Below are positions 51,275-60,505 of a DNA stretch of 64,000 nucleotides, piece by piece. Numbering within the stretch: position 1 is the first letter of the stretch; every line of letters starts with the position of its first letter. The position numbers were made by a program, and so were the translations under genes. Under the pieces are notes generated by a model. It was not told the origin of the DNA, searched no databases, and saw only the letters and a program-made list of their open reading frames with translations. Origin of the DNA: Myxococcota bacterium (GTDB lineage: Bacteria > Myxococcota_C > UBA6777); assembly GCA_023150835.1 (NCBI GenBank), contig JAKLKB010000035.1:6830-70829 (forward strand), written 5' to 3'.

Positions 51275-51355
51275 GGTGATACGGGGCGAAGAACGCTGGT
51301 GAGGTGATACGGGGCGAAGAACGCTGGTGAGGTGATACGGGGCGAAGAACGCTGA
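51259..51355. repeat. 3.5 x 28-bp tandem repeat at pspA 3' end
   Basis: Units CGAAGAACGCTGGTGAGGTG plus ATACGGGG start at 51259, 51287 and 51315, with a partial fourth at 51343. The first unit encodes the last residues and stop of the PspA protein; the others are untranslated. Confidence 0.92.
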
Positions 51356-51425
51356 TGGTACGAGATCCGCCCGTTGTGTGAGCGCAAAACGTAGAGGCAG
51401 CCCCCTGTGGCGGCCCAAATACAGG
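51356..51425 (+). repeat. dispersed hairpin repeat family A, copy 4
   Basis: Reads GAGATCCGCCCGTTGTGTGA, CGTAGAGGCAGCCCCCTGTGG and CGGCCC, then ACAGGGCTGC. The stem has one mismatch compared with the other copies. It lies between pspA and the convergent lon gene. Confidence 0.78.
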
Positions 51426-51538
51426 GCTGCTACAGCAAATCGTGCCGACGTTTGGGGATGTTGTGAAGAGGCAGGGGGGAGTGCGGAGGAAGCGTTGATC
51501 GACCTGTTGAATCGGGGTTATTTGTACGCCGTCCAAAG

Positions 51539-53920
51539 TTAGGCTTCTGCGGAGGAAGCGTTGATCTCGTCGTTGTTGTTGGTGGTGGATTCCGAAGAGA
51601 TATCGCGTTCGAGGACTTCTTCGAGGGCGAGCTGCATGTCGTCGACGAAGCTGAACTCCATTTCATCGCGGGCTTCGGCGGGGACTTCTTCGAGATCTTT
51701 TTGGTTCTTTTTGGGGAGGACGACTTTGCGGATGCCGGCGCGGTGGGCAGCGAGGACTTTTTCTTTGATCCCGCCGACAGGAAGGACGCGACCGCGCAGA
51801 GTGATCTCGCCCGTCATGGCGACATCTCCGCGCACACGGCGGCCTGTGATCAGAGAGATGATCGCGGAAAGCATCGCAACACCGGCGCTAGGGCCTTCTT
51901 TGGGGATGGCACCAGCGGGGACGTGGATATGGATATCCCACGCTTTGTGGAAGTCGGCGGGGACACCGAGTTCTTTGGTGTTGGAGCGGATGTAAGCGAG
52001 TGCGGCTTCCGCAGATTCTTTCATGACTTCGCCGAGTTTGCCTGTGAGCGAGAGCTTGCCTGAACCGGGCATACGGGTGGCTTCGATGAAGAGGAGATCG
52101 CCCCCTGTGGGGGTCCATGCGAGGCCGGTGGCGACACCGGGCATACGGGTGAGTTCGGCGGCTTCGGGGAAGAACTTGACTTGGCCGAGGTAGTCGCCGA
52201 CTTGTTCGGTATCGATCTGATGGCCGGAATCATCGCCTTTTGCGACTTCGACAGCGATCTTGCGACAAACGGAGCGGATCTCTCGTTCGAGTTGACGGAC
52301 GCCTGCTTCGCGGGTGTAGCTTTCGACGATGTGCTTGATGGCTTCGTCGGTGATCTCGGCGTGTTTTTCTTTGAGTCCGTGATCTTTGACTTGTTTGGGG
52401 ACAAGGTGATCGGTGGCGATGTGGAGTTTTTCTTGCCACGTGTAACCAGAGAGTTCGATGATCTCCATCCGATCGCGCAAAGCGGGCTGGATGGGGTCGA
52501 GTTGGTTGGCGGTACAGATAAAGAACACGTTCGAGAGATCGTAGGAGACTTCAAGATAGTGATCGGAGAAAGCGTTGTTTTGCTCGGGGTCAAGGACTTC
52601 GAGCAGGGCGGAGGATGGGTCGCCTCGGTAGCTGGTGCCGAGTTTATCGATCTCGTCGAGGATAAAGACGGGATTGATGGTTCCGGCCTTGCGCATACCT
52701 TGGACGATACGTCCGGGTAGAGCGCCGACATAGGTGCGGCGGTGTCCTCGGATCTCGGCTTCATCGCGCACACCTCCGAGGGAGATGCGGATGAATTCGC
52801 GTCCGAGGGCGCGGGCGATCGAGCGACCAAGGGAGGTTTTTCCGACGCCGGGGGGGCCTGAGAAGCAAAGGATGGGGCCTTTTTTCTCTGGGTTGAGTTT
52901 GCGGACGGCGAGGTGTTCGATGATGCGTTGTTTGATCTTGTCGAGTCCGTAGTGATCTTCGTTGAGGATCTCGTTGACGCGATCGAGGTTGAGGTTGTCT
53001 TCGGTGGCTTTGGTCCAAGGGAGGTTGGAGAGCCATTCGAGGTAGGTCTTGGCGACCATGTATTCGGCTTGTGCGGGGTTCATGGCGCGCAAGCGGTTGA
53101 GTTCACGATCGGCCATCTCACGGGCTTCTTCGGGGAGTTCGGCATCTTTGAGTTTTTTCTCAAGGGTTTCGATATCAGCGGTCTTGTAATCGTCTTCGCC
53201 GAGTTCTTTTTGGATGGCTTTGAGTTGTTGGCGAAGAATGGTTTCGCGCTGGCTTTTGGCGACATCATCGCGCAGATGGTTTTCGATCTCTTTGCGCACC
53301 GACAGGACTTCTTTGATGCGACTGAGCATCTCGAGTGTGGTATCGAGGCGTTCTTTGAGATCGAAGGTGCTGAGGATCTTCATCTTGTCATCGAGAGAGA
53401 TGTCGAGCGTCGAAGCGATCATATCGGCGAGTTGGCCGGGTTCTTTGATCTCGGAGAGCATTTTTTCTGCGCCGCGTGGAAGTTCGGGCGTCAGTTTGAT
53501 CACTTCGCGGGCGACTTTGCGCAGCGTTTGATCGAGGGCGCTGAGTTGGAGGTCTTCTTTATCGCTTTGATCGTTGATGGTGGTGACTTCGGAGATCCAG
53601 TAGGGGTCATCGGTGAGGATGCGTTCCAAGACGATGCGTTGGATACCTTGGACCATCAAGCTGTAGGTGTTGCGGCCCGTTTTTTGGATCTTGAGGATGC
53701 GGGCAAGGGTCCCGATGCGGTAGAGATCTTCTTCGCTGGGGTCTTCGATCTCTGGGTCTTTTTGGGTGACGATCGCAAGCAGTGTCTCGGTGGGATCGGC
53801 TGCTTTAATCAAGGCGATCGACTTGGGACGCCCGACATTCAGGGTAATCACACCGCCGGGGAAAAAGACTCCGTTGCGTAAGGGGAGCAGCGGTAGTGAT
53901 TGCTGGCTTTCTATGGACAT
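51539..53920 (-). CDS. lon: Lon protease
   Basis: A 793-residue ATP-dependent serine protease of normal length. The N-terminal LAN domain spans about 1-200. Walker A GPPGVGKTS lies at 355-363 with VFILDEIDKLG as Walker B. The protease domain has PKEGPSAGVAML with the catalytic Ser near 676 and the Lys in KEKVLAAHRAGI near 719. It degrades misfolded and regulatory proteins. Start ATG 53920 has AAGGAGT upstream. A perfect 6-4-6 palindrome sits about 50 bases before the start, on the control side. The C-terminal tail is short and Ser/Asn-rich. Confidence 0.97.
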   Translation of the reverse strand: MSIESQQSLPLLPLRNGVFFPGGVITLNVGRPKSIALIKAADPTETLLAIVTQKDPEIEDPSEEDLYRIGTLARILKIQKTGRNTYSLMVQGIQRIVLERILTDDPYWISEVTTINDQSDKEDLQLSALDQTLRKVAREVIKLTPELPRGAEKMLSEIKEPGQLADMIASTLDISLDDKMKILSTFDLKERLDTTLEMLSRIKEVLSVRKEIENHLRDDVAKSQRETILRQQLKAIQKELGEDDYKTADIETLEKKLKDAELPEEAREMADRELNRLRAMNPAQAEYMVAKTYLEWLSNLPWTKATEDNLNLDRVNEILNEDHYGLDKIKQRIIEHLAVRKLNPEKKGPILCFSGPPGVGKTSLGRSIARALGREFIRISLGGVRDEAEIRGHRRTYVGALPGRIVQGMRKAGTINPVFILDEIDKLGTSYRGDPSSALLEVLDPEQNNAFSDHYLEVSYDLSNVFFICTANQLDPIQPALRDRMEIIELSGYTWQEKLHIATDHLVPKQVKDHGLKEKHAEITDEAIKHIVESYTREAGVRQLEREIRSVCRKIAVEVAKGDDSGHQIDTEQVGDYLGQVKFFPEAAELTRMPGVATGLAWTPTGGDLLFIEATRMPGSGKLSLTGKLGEVMKESAEAALAYIRSNTKELGVPADFHKAWDIHIHVPAGAIPKEGPSAGVAMLSAIISLITGRRVRGDVAMTGEITLRGRVLPVGGIKEKVLAAHRAGIRKVVLPKKNQKDLEEVPAEARDEMEFSFVDDMQLALEEVLERDISSESTTNNNDEINASSAEA

Positions 53921-53968
53921 GCGATGGACTCCTTCTTGGACGATGATGTATCGCAGCTCAGGTACCGT

Positions 53969-53984
53969 ATGATTCCATAATCAT
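53969..53984. promoter_or_regulatory. palindrome upstream of lon
   Basis: ATGATT, four bases, AATCAT: a perfect 6-4-6 palindrome 49-64 bases before the lon start, inside a longer imperfect symmetry bounded by GTAC on both sides. Possible operator. No heat-shock (CIRCE) match. Confidence 0.45.
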
Positions 53985-54386
53985 GGCTGTACGGGCCAAA
54001 TGAGAGACTTTGTTTGGGTGGTGGTTTTGTGGTGGTTCGTTCTTTCGGTGTTTTGTTTGCGAAGCGGGGTGGCGCTTCGTTGGGTTGTGTGGCTCCGTGA
54101 GGAGCCTAAGATCGGGCGCAAACACAACATCACCAAAAAAACAGCCCTTGTATCGGCTAGAAGCATAGTACCGAGGGAGGGGGGTGTCAAGAAAAGCAAT
54201 CCGACCATCATAGAAGGCTTCGCGACGCGCTGCAAGCCTTTTTTTTGGGCAGGTTGTCTCTGCGCTTGCCTAGGATGCCGAGGGAGAGCTTTTGGTTGCG
54301 TTTTTGGGTGTCAAGGGAGCCGCGCTAAGGTTGTGTGTGGGCAGCGCCCCACAAAAGCCGAGAGAGGCAGAAGTTCTAAACAAGAT

Positions 54387-54500
54387 AGGAGTTACGCAGT
54401 TGAAGAGGGAAAGCGTGAAGAATCAACCCGTTGTAGGGGCAGTTCGCGAACCGCCCGCGCCCTGACATGGGCCTTTTTCGTATCGAACTGCGTAAGTTCC
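54387..54500. mobile_element. MITE-like element with inverted ends and 9-bp direct repeat
   Basis: The terminal inverted repeats are GGAGTTACGCAGTTGA (from 54388) and TCGAACTGCGTAAGTTCC (54483-54500), matching over about 14 positions around TTACGCAGTT. The flanks carry the direct repeat AAACAAGAT at 54378-54386 and 54501-54509, as expected of target duplication. Inside is a hairpin GGGGCAGTTCGCGAACCGCCC (21 bases, 54436-54456 approx). No room for a transposase. The right flank touches the stop codon of the helicase gene. Confidence 0.7.
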
Positions 54501-54508
54501 AAACAAGA

Positions 54509-57088
54509 TCAAGGAGGCAAGAACGCGGATGGCGTTTGATGAAAATGTCGGAGTGCGCGCATGACTTCGTTTGTGGGGGCGATCAGACGGGGGCTTTCGG
54601 GGGGGAGTGCATCGAGAAAGACACTGCCATAACTTTTTTCGACGACGCGATTGTCGAGGATCAAGACGGTCCCTCGGTCTTGTTTACTTCGGATCAGTCG
54701 GCCAAAACCTTGTTTGAATTTGATGGTGGCGGAGGGTACGGTGTAGCGCAAGAAAGAGTTTTCACCTCGGCTTTCAAGGGCTTCGACACGCGCTTCGATC
54801 AGAGGATCGGAGGGGACGCGAAAGGGCAGGCGTGTGAGGATCACGTTGCACAGGGCGCGGCCTTGGACGTCGACGCCTTCCCAAAAAGAGTCTGTGCCGA
54901 ACAACACGCTGCGTTCTTCTTCGATCTTGCGTTGAAGCAAGATGTGACGGGGCATTTGGCCTTGACACAGCGAGCGGATATCGAGGCGTTCGAGGCGGGG
55001 AGCAAGGCGTTCGTAGAGAAAGCGCAAGAGTCCGAAAGATGTACAAAGCACAAATGCCCGACCATCCGAGATCTCAAGTGATCGAAAGATGATCTCGCAG
55101 ATCGCGTCTCGGAATTGTGGTGCATTGGGGCCGGGCAGATCGGTGGGTATCCCGATCAGGCTTTGCGTGGCGTAGTCAAAGGGAGACGGAAACATATCGC
55201 TAAACACCCGACTATCGGGAAGGTCTTGCATACCGAGGCGCTGTTGGAGGAAAGAAAAGTCTTTTTGTCCGGTGGTGAGCGTGGCCGAAGTGAGGGCGAT
55301 CGTGCCAAAGTGATCGTAAAGCATCTTGCTGAGGGGGGCTGCGACTTCGAGGGGGGCTGCTTGGAGGCGCAAGCGCCCATCGGCTTGGGTTTGGGCTTCA
55401 AACCATCGCACCAAGACGGCCTCGTCTTCGGCGTTTGGGTTGCTTTCGTCGGTCTCATCCTCCGAAAAAAACAGATCGAGCGAGGCGGCTGCGTTGCCGA
55501 GGCGATTGACCGCAGCGCCGATCTCCATCAAGGGGCTGCTCAGGTCTTTTTCGATGACCTTGGCTTGGTCTTCGACGTCGGCGGCAAACTTCATCAACCA
55601 CTGCAACAGATCGCGGATCTGTTGGCCCCAACCAAGCCCCATCTCGCGGATATCTTGCCACGGGCCTTGTTTGCGAAACGACGGAGTGACGCGGACTTTG
55701 ATCAGTTGTGGCGTGTTATTTTCTGCATCCACCAACAGGCTGCGGATGCGTTGCTCGATGCGAAGGGTGTTTTCGCGCAGTCGACGAACTTCGGGGATCA
55801 GCTTTTCAAACAGCGTCTGTTGGAGGGGGCCGACGCCTTTGATCTTGTGATGGTGTTCTTGAAGCAGGCCCCCGATCTGCCTCAACAGGCCGGTCTCTTC
55901 TTGTTTTTTGGTGCGCAGAAGTTTTCCGAGGCTTTGAAGCACACCAAAGGGGGTGATCTGAAAGCCCAAAAAGGCGCTTGCTGCGTCTTCGATATTGTGC
56001 GCTTCGTCCAGTACGATGCGGTGGTAAGGGGGCAACAGGGCGGGTGTATGGAAGTTTCCGCTGCTTTCGCGCAGGGCCAGATCCGCAAACAAGACGTGGT
56101 GGTTGGTCACGAGGATATCGGCGTCCGCTTGTTGGCGGCGAGCGATGTAGTAAAAGCAGCTTTTGTAATGTTCGCAGCGCATACGCTGACAAGCGTCACC
56201 GTCGGCTTGAAGGCGCGACCACAGCGCATCATCGGGCAAAAAGGATAGAGAGGACTTGTCGCCTGTGGTGGTGTTTTGCGCCCATTCATGGAGGCGATGG
56301 AGTTGCTTGCGTTGTTCTTCGTCTTGTTCGATCTGGAGTTCTGCGCCGACTTGGTGGACGCGACGGATGCAAAGGTAGTTGTTTCGGCCTTTGACGAGCG
56401 AGGCTGTGAAGGGGATATCGAGGACTTCTTGGAGGAAGGGGATGTCTTTGTAGAAGATCTGTTCTTGGAGGTTGATGGTTTTGGTGGAGACCACGACGCG
56501 CTCACGGTTGCGATGTGCCCAATAGACCGAGGGGATCAGATACGCGAGAGACTTTCCTGTGCCTGTACCTGCTTCGACCATGTAGAGGTGATCGTGGTTA
56601 AAGGCGCGCACCATCCCGCGCAACATGGCGATCTGTTCGTCGCGTTGCTCGTAGCGCGGAAGTTTTCGGGCCATCGGCCCTTTTGGACCAAGCAGTGCGG
56701 TGATCTCTTTTTCGTCGAGCGGAACGAGGCTTTCCGCTTCTTGCACGCCTTCAACGATCTGATGGGCGTGTTCTACTTGGTTATCGATCAGCAGATAGCC
56801 GATGCCCTTTTCGTCGAAGCGACGGGCGTATTCTTCGTCTTGTTGGGTAGGAAGCAGTTGAGCGTCTGCGTGGTTGTGAAGGACCACTTCGCCCGTTTTG
56901 GGCGTGGAAAACAGCAGCATCGGTGCGCGTGGGCCTTCCTTGCATACGGCCTTGACACGAGCGATCTTGCCGTTTTGGTCGAGCTGACCGACGAAATACG
57001 CCCCCGCTCCTTCGTTCTTTCGCAAGGCAGCCCGAAGTTTGGCGACCACTTCGTGGGTCATGTATTGATCGAGGGTCGGCAAGGCCAT
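54509..57088 (-). CDS. DinG/XPD-type helicase with possible N-terminal JAB-like domain
   Basis: An 859-residue superfamily 2 helicase. Walker A EAGTGTGKSLAYLIP, iron-sulfur Cys at NYLCIRR and DACQRMRCEHYKSCFYY, VTNHHVLFADLALR, the DEAH box IVLDEAHNIED, and C-terminal motifs GTDSFWEGVDVQG and QGFGRLIRSKQDRG mark the DinG/XPD group, which unwinds damaged or structured DNA. Residues ~30-130 precede the helicase and contain EVVLHNHADAQLLPTQQDE and GIGYLLIDNQ, which resemble the HNHP...P...D layout of RadC/JAB metal domains. The second His-Pro is changed, so catalysis is doubtful. The start is uncertain: ATG 57088 has AAGGAG directly abutting it, and GTG 57112 is an alternative. Confidence 0.9.
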   Translation of the reverse strand: MALPTLDQYMTHEVVAKLRAALRKNEGAGAYFVGQLDQNGKIARVKAVCKEGPRAPMLLFSTPKTGEVVLHNHADAQLLPTQQDEEYARRFDEKGIGYLLIDNQVEHAHQIVEGVQEAESLVPLDEKEITALLGPKGPMARKLPRYEQRDEQIAMLRGMVRAFNHDHLYMVEAGTGTGKSLAYLIPSVYWAHRNRERVVVSTKTINLQEQIFYKDIPFLQEVLDIPFTASLVKGRNNYLCIRRVHQVGAELQIEQDEEQRKQLHRLHEWAQNTTTGDKSSLSFLPDDALWSRLQADGDACQRMRCEHYKSCFYYIARRQQADADILVTNHHVLFADLALRESSGNFHTPALLPPYHRIVLDEAHNIEDAASAFLGFQITPFGVLQSLGKLLRTKKQEETGLLRQIGGLLQEHHHKIKGVGPLQQTLFEKLIPEVRRLRENTLRIEQRIRSLLVDAENNTPQLIKVRVTPSFRKQGPWQDIREMGLGWGQQIRDLLQWLMKFAADVEDQAKVIEKDLSSPLMEIGAAVNRLGNAAASLDLFFSEDETDESNPNAEDEAVLVRWFEAQTQADGRLRLQAAPLEVAAPLSKMLYDHFGTIALTSATLTTGQKDFSFLQQRLGMQDLPDSRVFSDMFPSPFDYATQSLIGIPTDLPGPNAPQFRDAICEIIFRSLEISDGRAFVLCTSFGLLRFLYERLAPRLERLDIRSLCQGQMPRHILLQRKIEEERSVLFGTDSFWEGVDVQGRALCNVILTRLPFRVPSDPLIEARVEALESRGENSFLRYTVPSATIKFKQGFGRLIRSKQDRGTVLILDNRVVEKSYGSVFLDALPPESPRLIAPTNEVMRALRHFHQTPSAFLPP

Positions 57089-57298
57089 CTCCTTCGTCTG
57101 CTGTGGGGACACTTCGTGGGCGTTGTAGCAAAGGCTTGGGTTCTAGCGTGACAGCAGCGGCCATCTTGTGACATCACCGCGCTTTTTTTCGGGACTTGTG
57201 TTTTTTGAAATGGGCGTGCAATAATGCAAGGTCTTTGATGCGGCTGTCTTCTAAGAGGATGAAAGACAAGTTGTTTTCGTTTAGCATGGGGCTTTGTG

Positions 57299-59158
57299 AT
57301 GAGAGCATTGATTCGTTTGATGATGTTTTTGTGTTCTTTGGCGGCGATCTCTGTCGCTGTGGTGGCCTGCCCAAGCGGTACGGGTGGAAATTGCACAAAG
57401 AATGAAGAGTGTACAGGGGGCCAGATCTGCAAAGACGGCAAATGCACCACCACAAGCAACGTTGAAAACGTCGGAGATACGGATGGAGATGGCGGTGGAT
57501 CGGACACGCCCCCACCCAAGCCTTGTACCGACGACTTCGATTGCCCAGAGGACAAACGCTGCGCCAACAAAGTCTGCGCCGATTATCCGGCCTCTTGCAC
57601 CAAAAACGAAGAATGCGGCTTGGGCCGTAGCTGTGTGGGCGGAAAATGCGGCATCACCACTTGCGAAAGCGATGTCCAATGTTCTACGGGAACCGTTTGT
57701 GATCTCGCCACCAAGCGCTGCAAAAAAGCCAAAACGTGCGAAAAGTCCGAAGACGACTGCGGTTCGGGCATGGTGTGTGACTCCTGTCGAAAAGTTTGCA
57801 CCGCCAAGCCCGCAGGGGCCGTCTGCAACGAAGACTTTAACTGCGATATCGACAAAGAGTTCTGTGACAAATGCGTTCGCGCTTGCAAAACGCGCAAAGC
57901 CCCTTGCCAGCCTTGTCTCGAAAGCCGCGAGTGTGGCGAAGAAAAAGACCTATGTGCGCCCTCTCAAAACGGCCAGCGCTACTGCGCTGTGGCCTGCCAA
58001 AGCGGCGCGTTTTGCCCCTCTGGATACAAGTGTGAAGAAGTCGATCATCCCGATAAATCAGGACAAAAAGTCAAACTTTGCTTCCCCGCCTCTGGAAACT
58101 GCGCCAGCCCGGGCGAATGCTCCAGCAGCGCCGATTGCAAAGGCAGCCAGATCTGCGACCCCAAATCCAAAACCTGCATCGCTGGCTGCAAAGACAACGC
58201 CGAATGCACCGAAGGCAAAAAATGCTGTCGTGGCCGTTGTACCGTTCCATGCGCAAGCAACAGCCAGTGCCAAGGCCAAGAAACCTGCACAGGCGGTTGT
58301 TGTAAGCTCGATGGCGAGTGCGAGACCAGCAAAGACTGCCCCGATAAAAACTACTGCAACCCCCAAACAGGCTTGTGTACGCCCGGATGTCTGCTTGCAA
58401 GCGACTGCGGCTTGCCTGATCCTCAAAAGTCCCGCTGTCGCTTCCTTTGCGAAAACAAGAAATGTGTCGAAGACTGCCGTTGTACCGACCAGCAGCTTGA
58501 TTGCGGGCCGATCCGTTTCTGCCCCAAAGACGACAACAACCCCGCCGAGATCAAGCCTTGCCGGAAACCCGAAGGCCCCACTTGTATCCGTTGCCAAGCC
58601 GATGCCGACTGTGGCTGCAAACAAGGCGATGATTGCAAGTTTGTCTGCACGCGCAAAGCCTGCCAAGCCGACGCCGATTGCGCTGGAATGCCCAACGGAG
58701 CGACCAGTTGCTACAACCAACGCTGCTCGACCAAACAAGTCTGCAACACCGACGCAGAATGTCCCGCAGGCGAAAAGTGCGAAAACAAAAAATGCGGTGA
58801 AAACTGCAACAACCGTTGCCTCGACCTCGGTCAAGCCGGTAAACGCTGCTTTACAGGCTGCGATCCCAAAGGAGACGGCAAAGAGTGCGCTTCGCGCCTA
58901 AGCTGCGTCGAACTCCTCCCCCAAGAAGCCCAAGGCCCGAAGTGCGAATTTGACGGAAAGAAACGCTGCAAAGTCGATGCAGATTGCAGCGGAAACACCC
59001 CACGATGCGGACCTGACGGCTACTGTAGCTCTTGCCCCTCTGGGCAGATCTGCCGTGGCTTCAATAAACTCGATCCACTCGATCTGATCTGTATCGCGGC
59101 TCCCCCCACCATGTGCGCCGATTTTACAGGCGCGATCTGTGAGATGGGCGGTTTCTAA
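57299..59158 (+). CDS. secreted cysteine-rich lipoprotein
   Basis: A 619-residue protein with a signal peptide whose lipobox is probably AVVAC (Cys near residue 24). The rest is an array of about 15 small disulfide modules of the form C-x-x-(D/N)-x-x-C-x-x-x-x-x-C-x-x-x-x-C, for example CTKNEECTGGQICKDGKC, CTDDFDCPEDKRCANKVC and CQADADCGCKQGDDCKFVC. Such Dickkopf/EGF-like Cys arrays are common on the surface of Myxococcota and relatives, where they are thought to act in adhesion or binding. A frame-identical GTG lies three bases earlier. Divergent from the helicase gene. Confidence 0.88.
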   Translation: MRALIRLMMFLCSLAAISVAVVACPSGTGGNCTKNEECTGGQICKDGKCTTTSNVENVGDTDGDGGGSDTPPPKPCTDDFDCPEDKRCANKVCADYPASCTKNEECGLGRSCVGGKCGITTCESDVQCSTGTVCDLATKRCKKAKTCEKSEDDCGSGMVCDSCRKVCTAKPAGAVCNEDFNCDIDKEFCDKCVRACKTRKAPCQPCLESRECGEEKDLCAPSQNGQRYCAVACQSGAFCPSGYKCEEVDHPDKSGQKVKLCFPASGNCASPGECSSSADCKGSQICDPKSKTCIAGCKDNAECTEGKKCCRGRCTVPCASNSQCQGQETCTGGCCKLDGECETSKDCPDKNYCNPQTGLCTPGCLLASDCGLPDPQKSRCRFLCENKKCVEDCRCTDQQLDCGPIRFCPKDDNNPAEIKPCRKPEGPTCIRCQADADCGCKQGDDCKFVCTRKACQADADCAGMPNGATSCYNQRCSTKQVCNTDAECPAGEKCENKKCGENCNNRCLDLGQAGKRCFTGCDPKGDGKECASRLSCVELLPQEAQGPKCEFDGKKRCKVDADCSGNTPRCGPDGYCSSCPSGQICRGFNKLDPLDLICIAAPPTMCADFTGAICEMGGF

Positions 59159-59175
59159 TTTGTTCGCGTGTGCCC

Positions 59176-59266
59176 CCCAAACGAACCTCCGCTTGACTTG
59201 TCCAGAACTGCAAGTCGCTTGCACTGGTCGCTCGTCAAACTCCCAAACGAACCTCCGCTTGACTTG
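59176..59266. repeat. 25-bp direct repeat, two copies
   Basis: CCCAAACGAACCTCCGCTTG plus ACTTG occurs at 59176-59200 and again at 59242-59266, within the 291-base spacer after the cysteine-rich lipoprotein gene. Confidence 0.85.
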
Positions 59267-59449
59267 CCCCGTCGTAGCCTCGCCTTCTTTCGCTTGGAAT
59301 GTCTCGGCAGATTCTTTGCGGTCTTTTTTCTCTTGTGGCACGAACGGATTGTGCTTATACAGGCCCACGCATCTTTGTTCTGTTCTCTACGCAGAACAGA
59401 GCGCTGTTTTGGGTGTTTTGCAAAAAGCCCCTAGCTGTCGAGGTTTTGA

Positions 59450-60487
59450 ATGATGGTCTCGATCTTTTGGCGTTTTCCTCGCTTGCTTTCGACCTTGGTT
59501 TGGCCGCACAAAGCGAAGCCGTTTCGCCGCTCCATGCGCAGGGTTGTGTGTTCGTGGATGCTCGGTGCTTTGTTGCTTCCGTGTCTTGCGGGTTGTCGCA
59601 AAGGAAGCCCCGAGCTTGGCTCAAAAGAGGCCCCCAACCCCCTCGTCGCGAAACAACTCATGGGGATCTCTGGCTCTCAAGTGGCCCGAAATGCCGCAGA
59701 GATGCTCAAAGGCGCGTCCGTTGATCCTGCCGTCATCAACAAAGCGATGGGCGGATTTGTCTATCAAGCCACCAGTTCCTACTCTTCAACGCGCAAATCG
59801 CGCACGGTAAAGTTCAGTGAAAAAGTTCACATCACACAACACCCCGAAGGGCCTTTTCATCTTCTTATGAACAACGACCAACAAAAGTCTGCCGAAGTCA
59901 TCTGGCACGCTGAAAAGCTGTATTGGCGCGGTAAAGGCCGCCCATTCCGTGTGACTTCGGAGGATGTGGAGATGGCGCGACGTTGGCAAGTCCGTAGTCA
60001 CGGACAATGGCGCGCCTTGGTCGCTATTTTTGGCGAATCGATCCAACTCGAAGATCAAGGTGAGGAACAAGTGGCAGGTCGTACCTGTCGGGCTTATCGC
60101 ATCACGCTGCGAAGCGTCACAGATGCTTCGTTGCCCGATATCCCCGAAGGTACGGCTTGGTCTGGTAAACTTCCTGAACACACACGCGGAAAAGCTGCCA
60201 ACAAGCCCCGCCTACCGTCGCAAGCCAGCGGAACCCTTTGTGCAGATCTCCAACTCGGTTTTCCGCTCAAAGTTAAGTTTCAAGGCCGTTATCGCGTCGG
60301 AAAAGACGAGGCTGATGTGGCTGTCACATTGGATGCCTCTTTTTCTCTCGCATCCTCCGAGCCGATCAAGCCCCCCAAGGCCGTCGTCGCCGTCTCGCGT
60401 GAACCTGAACCCTTAGATGCCTTTGCCAAAAAGAAACCCACCTTTTTTCTCGAACCGCCTGCACGCCGCCCAGAAGGAGGCCAGTAA
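59450..60487 (+). CDS. lipoprotein of unknown function, first gene of rsfS operon
   Basis: A protein of up to 345 residues with a lipobox LLPCLAGC. Start 59450 is chosen because GAGG lies six bases upstream, which gives a long basic leader (Arg/Lys-rich) before the hydrophobic core. ATG 59534 would give a shorter, more usual signal peptide but has no ribosome site. The mature part has beta-strand-like stretches (HITQHPEGPFHLLMNN, AGRTCRAYRITLRS) resembling outer-membrane carrier-type lipoproteins, though I cannot assign a family. The Pro-rich C-terminus ends 18 bases before rsfS, so the three genes are probably co-transcribed. Confidence 0.78.
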   Translation: MMVSIFWRFPRLLSTLVWPHKAKPFRRSMRRVVCSWMLGALLLPCLAGCRKGSPELGSKEAPNPLVAKQLMGISGSQVARNAAEMLKGASVDPAVINKAMGGFVYQATSSYSSTRKSRTVKFSEKVHITQHPEGPFHLLMNNDQQKSAEVIWHAEKLYWRGKGRPFRVTSEDVEMARRWQVRSHGQWRALVAIFGESIQLEDQGEEQVAGRTCRAYRITLRSVTDASLPDIPEGTAWSGKLPEHTRGKAANKPRLPSQASGTLCADLQLGFPLKVKFQGRYRVGKDEADVAVTLDASFSLASSEPIKPPKAVVAVSREPEPLDAFAKKKPTFFLEPPARRPEGGQ

Positions 60488-60505
60488 CCGCAGGCAAAAG
60501 GAGCG

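Larger units (their letters stand above)
53921..54508. other. 588-base intergenic region
   Basis: It holds the lon promoter side with its palindrome at the left and the MITE-like element at the right. Between about 54000 and 54370 I see nothing I can assign; the open frames there have no ribosome site and unusual Cys/Trp content. Confidence 0.5.

Noticed and set aside
54000-54539. Open frame of about 180 codons with a hydrophobic start between lon and the helicase gene
   Set aside because: No ribosome site, odd Cys/Arg content, and it runs through the MITE-like element and into the opposite-strand helicase gene.
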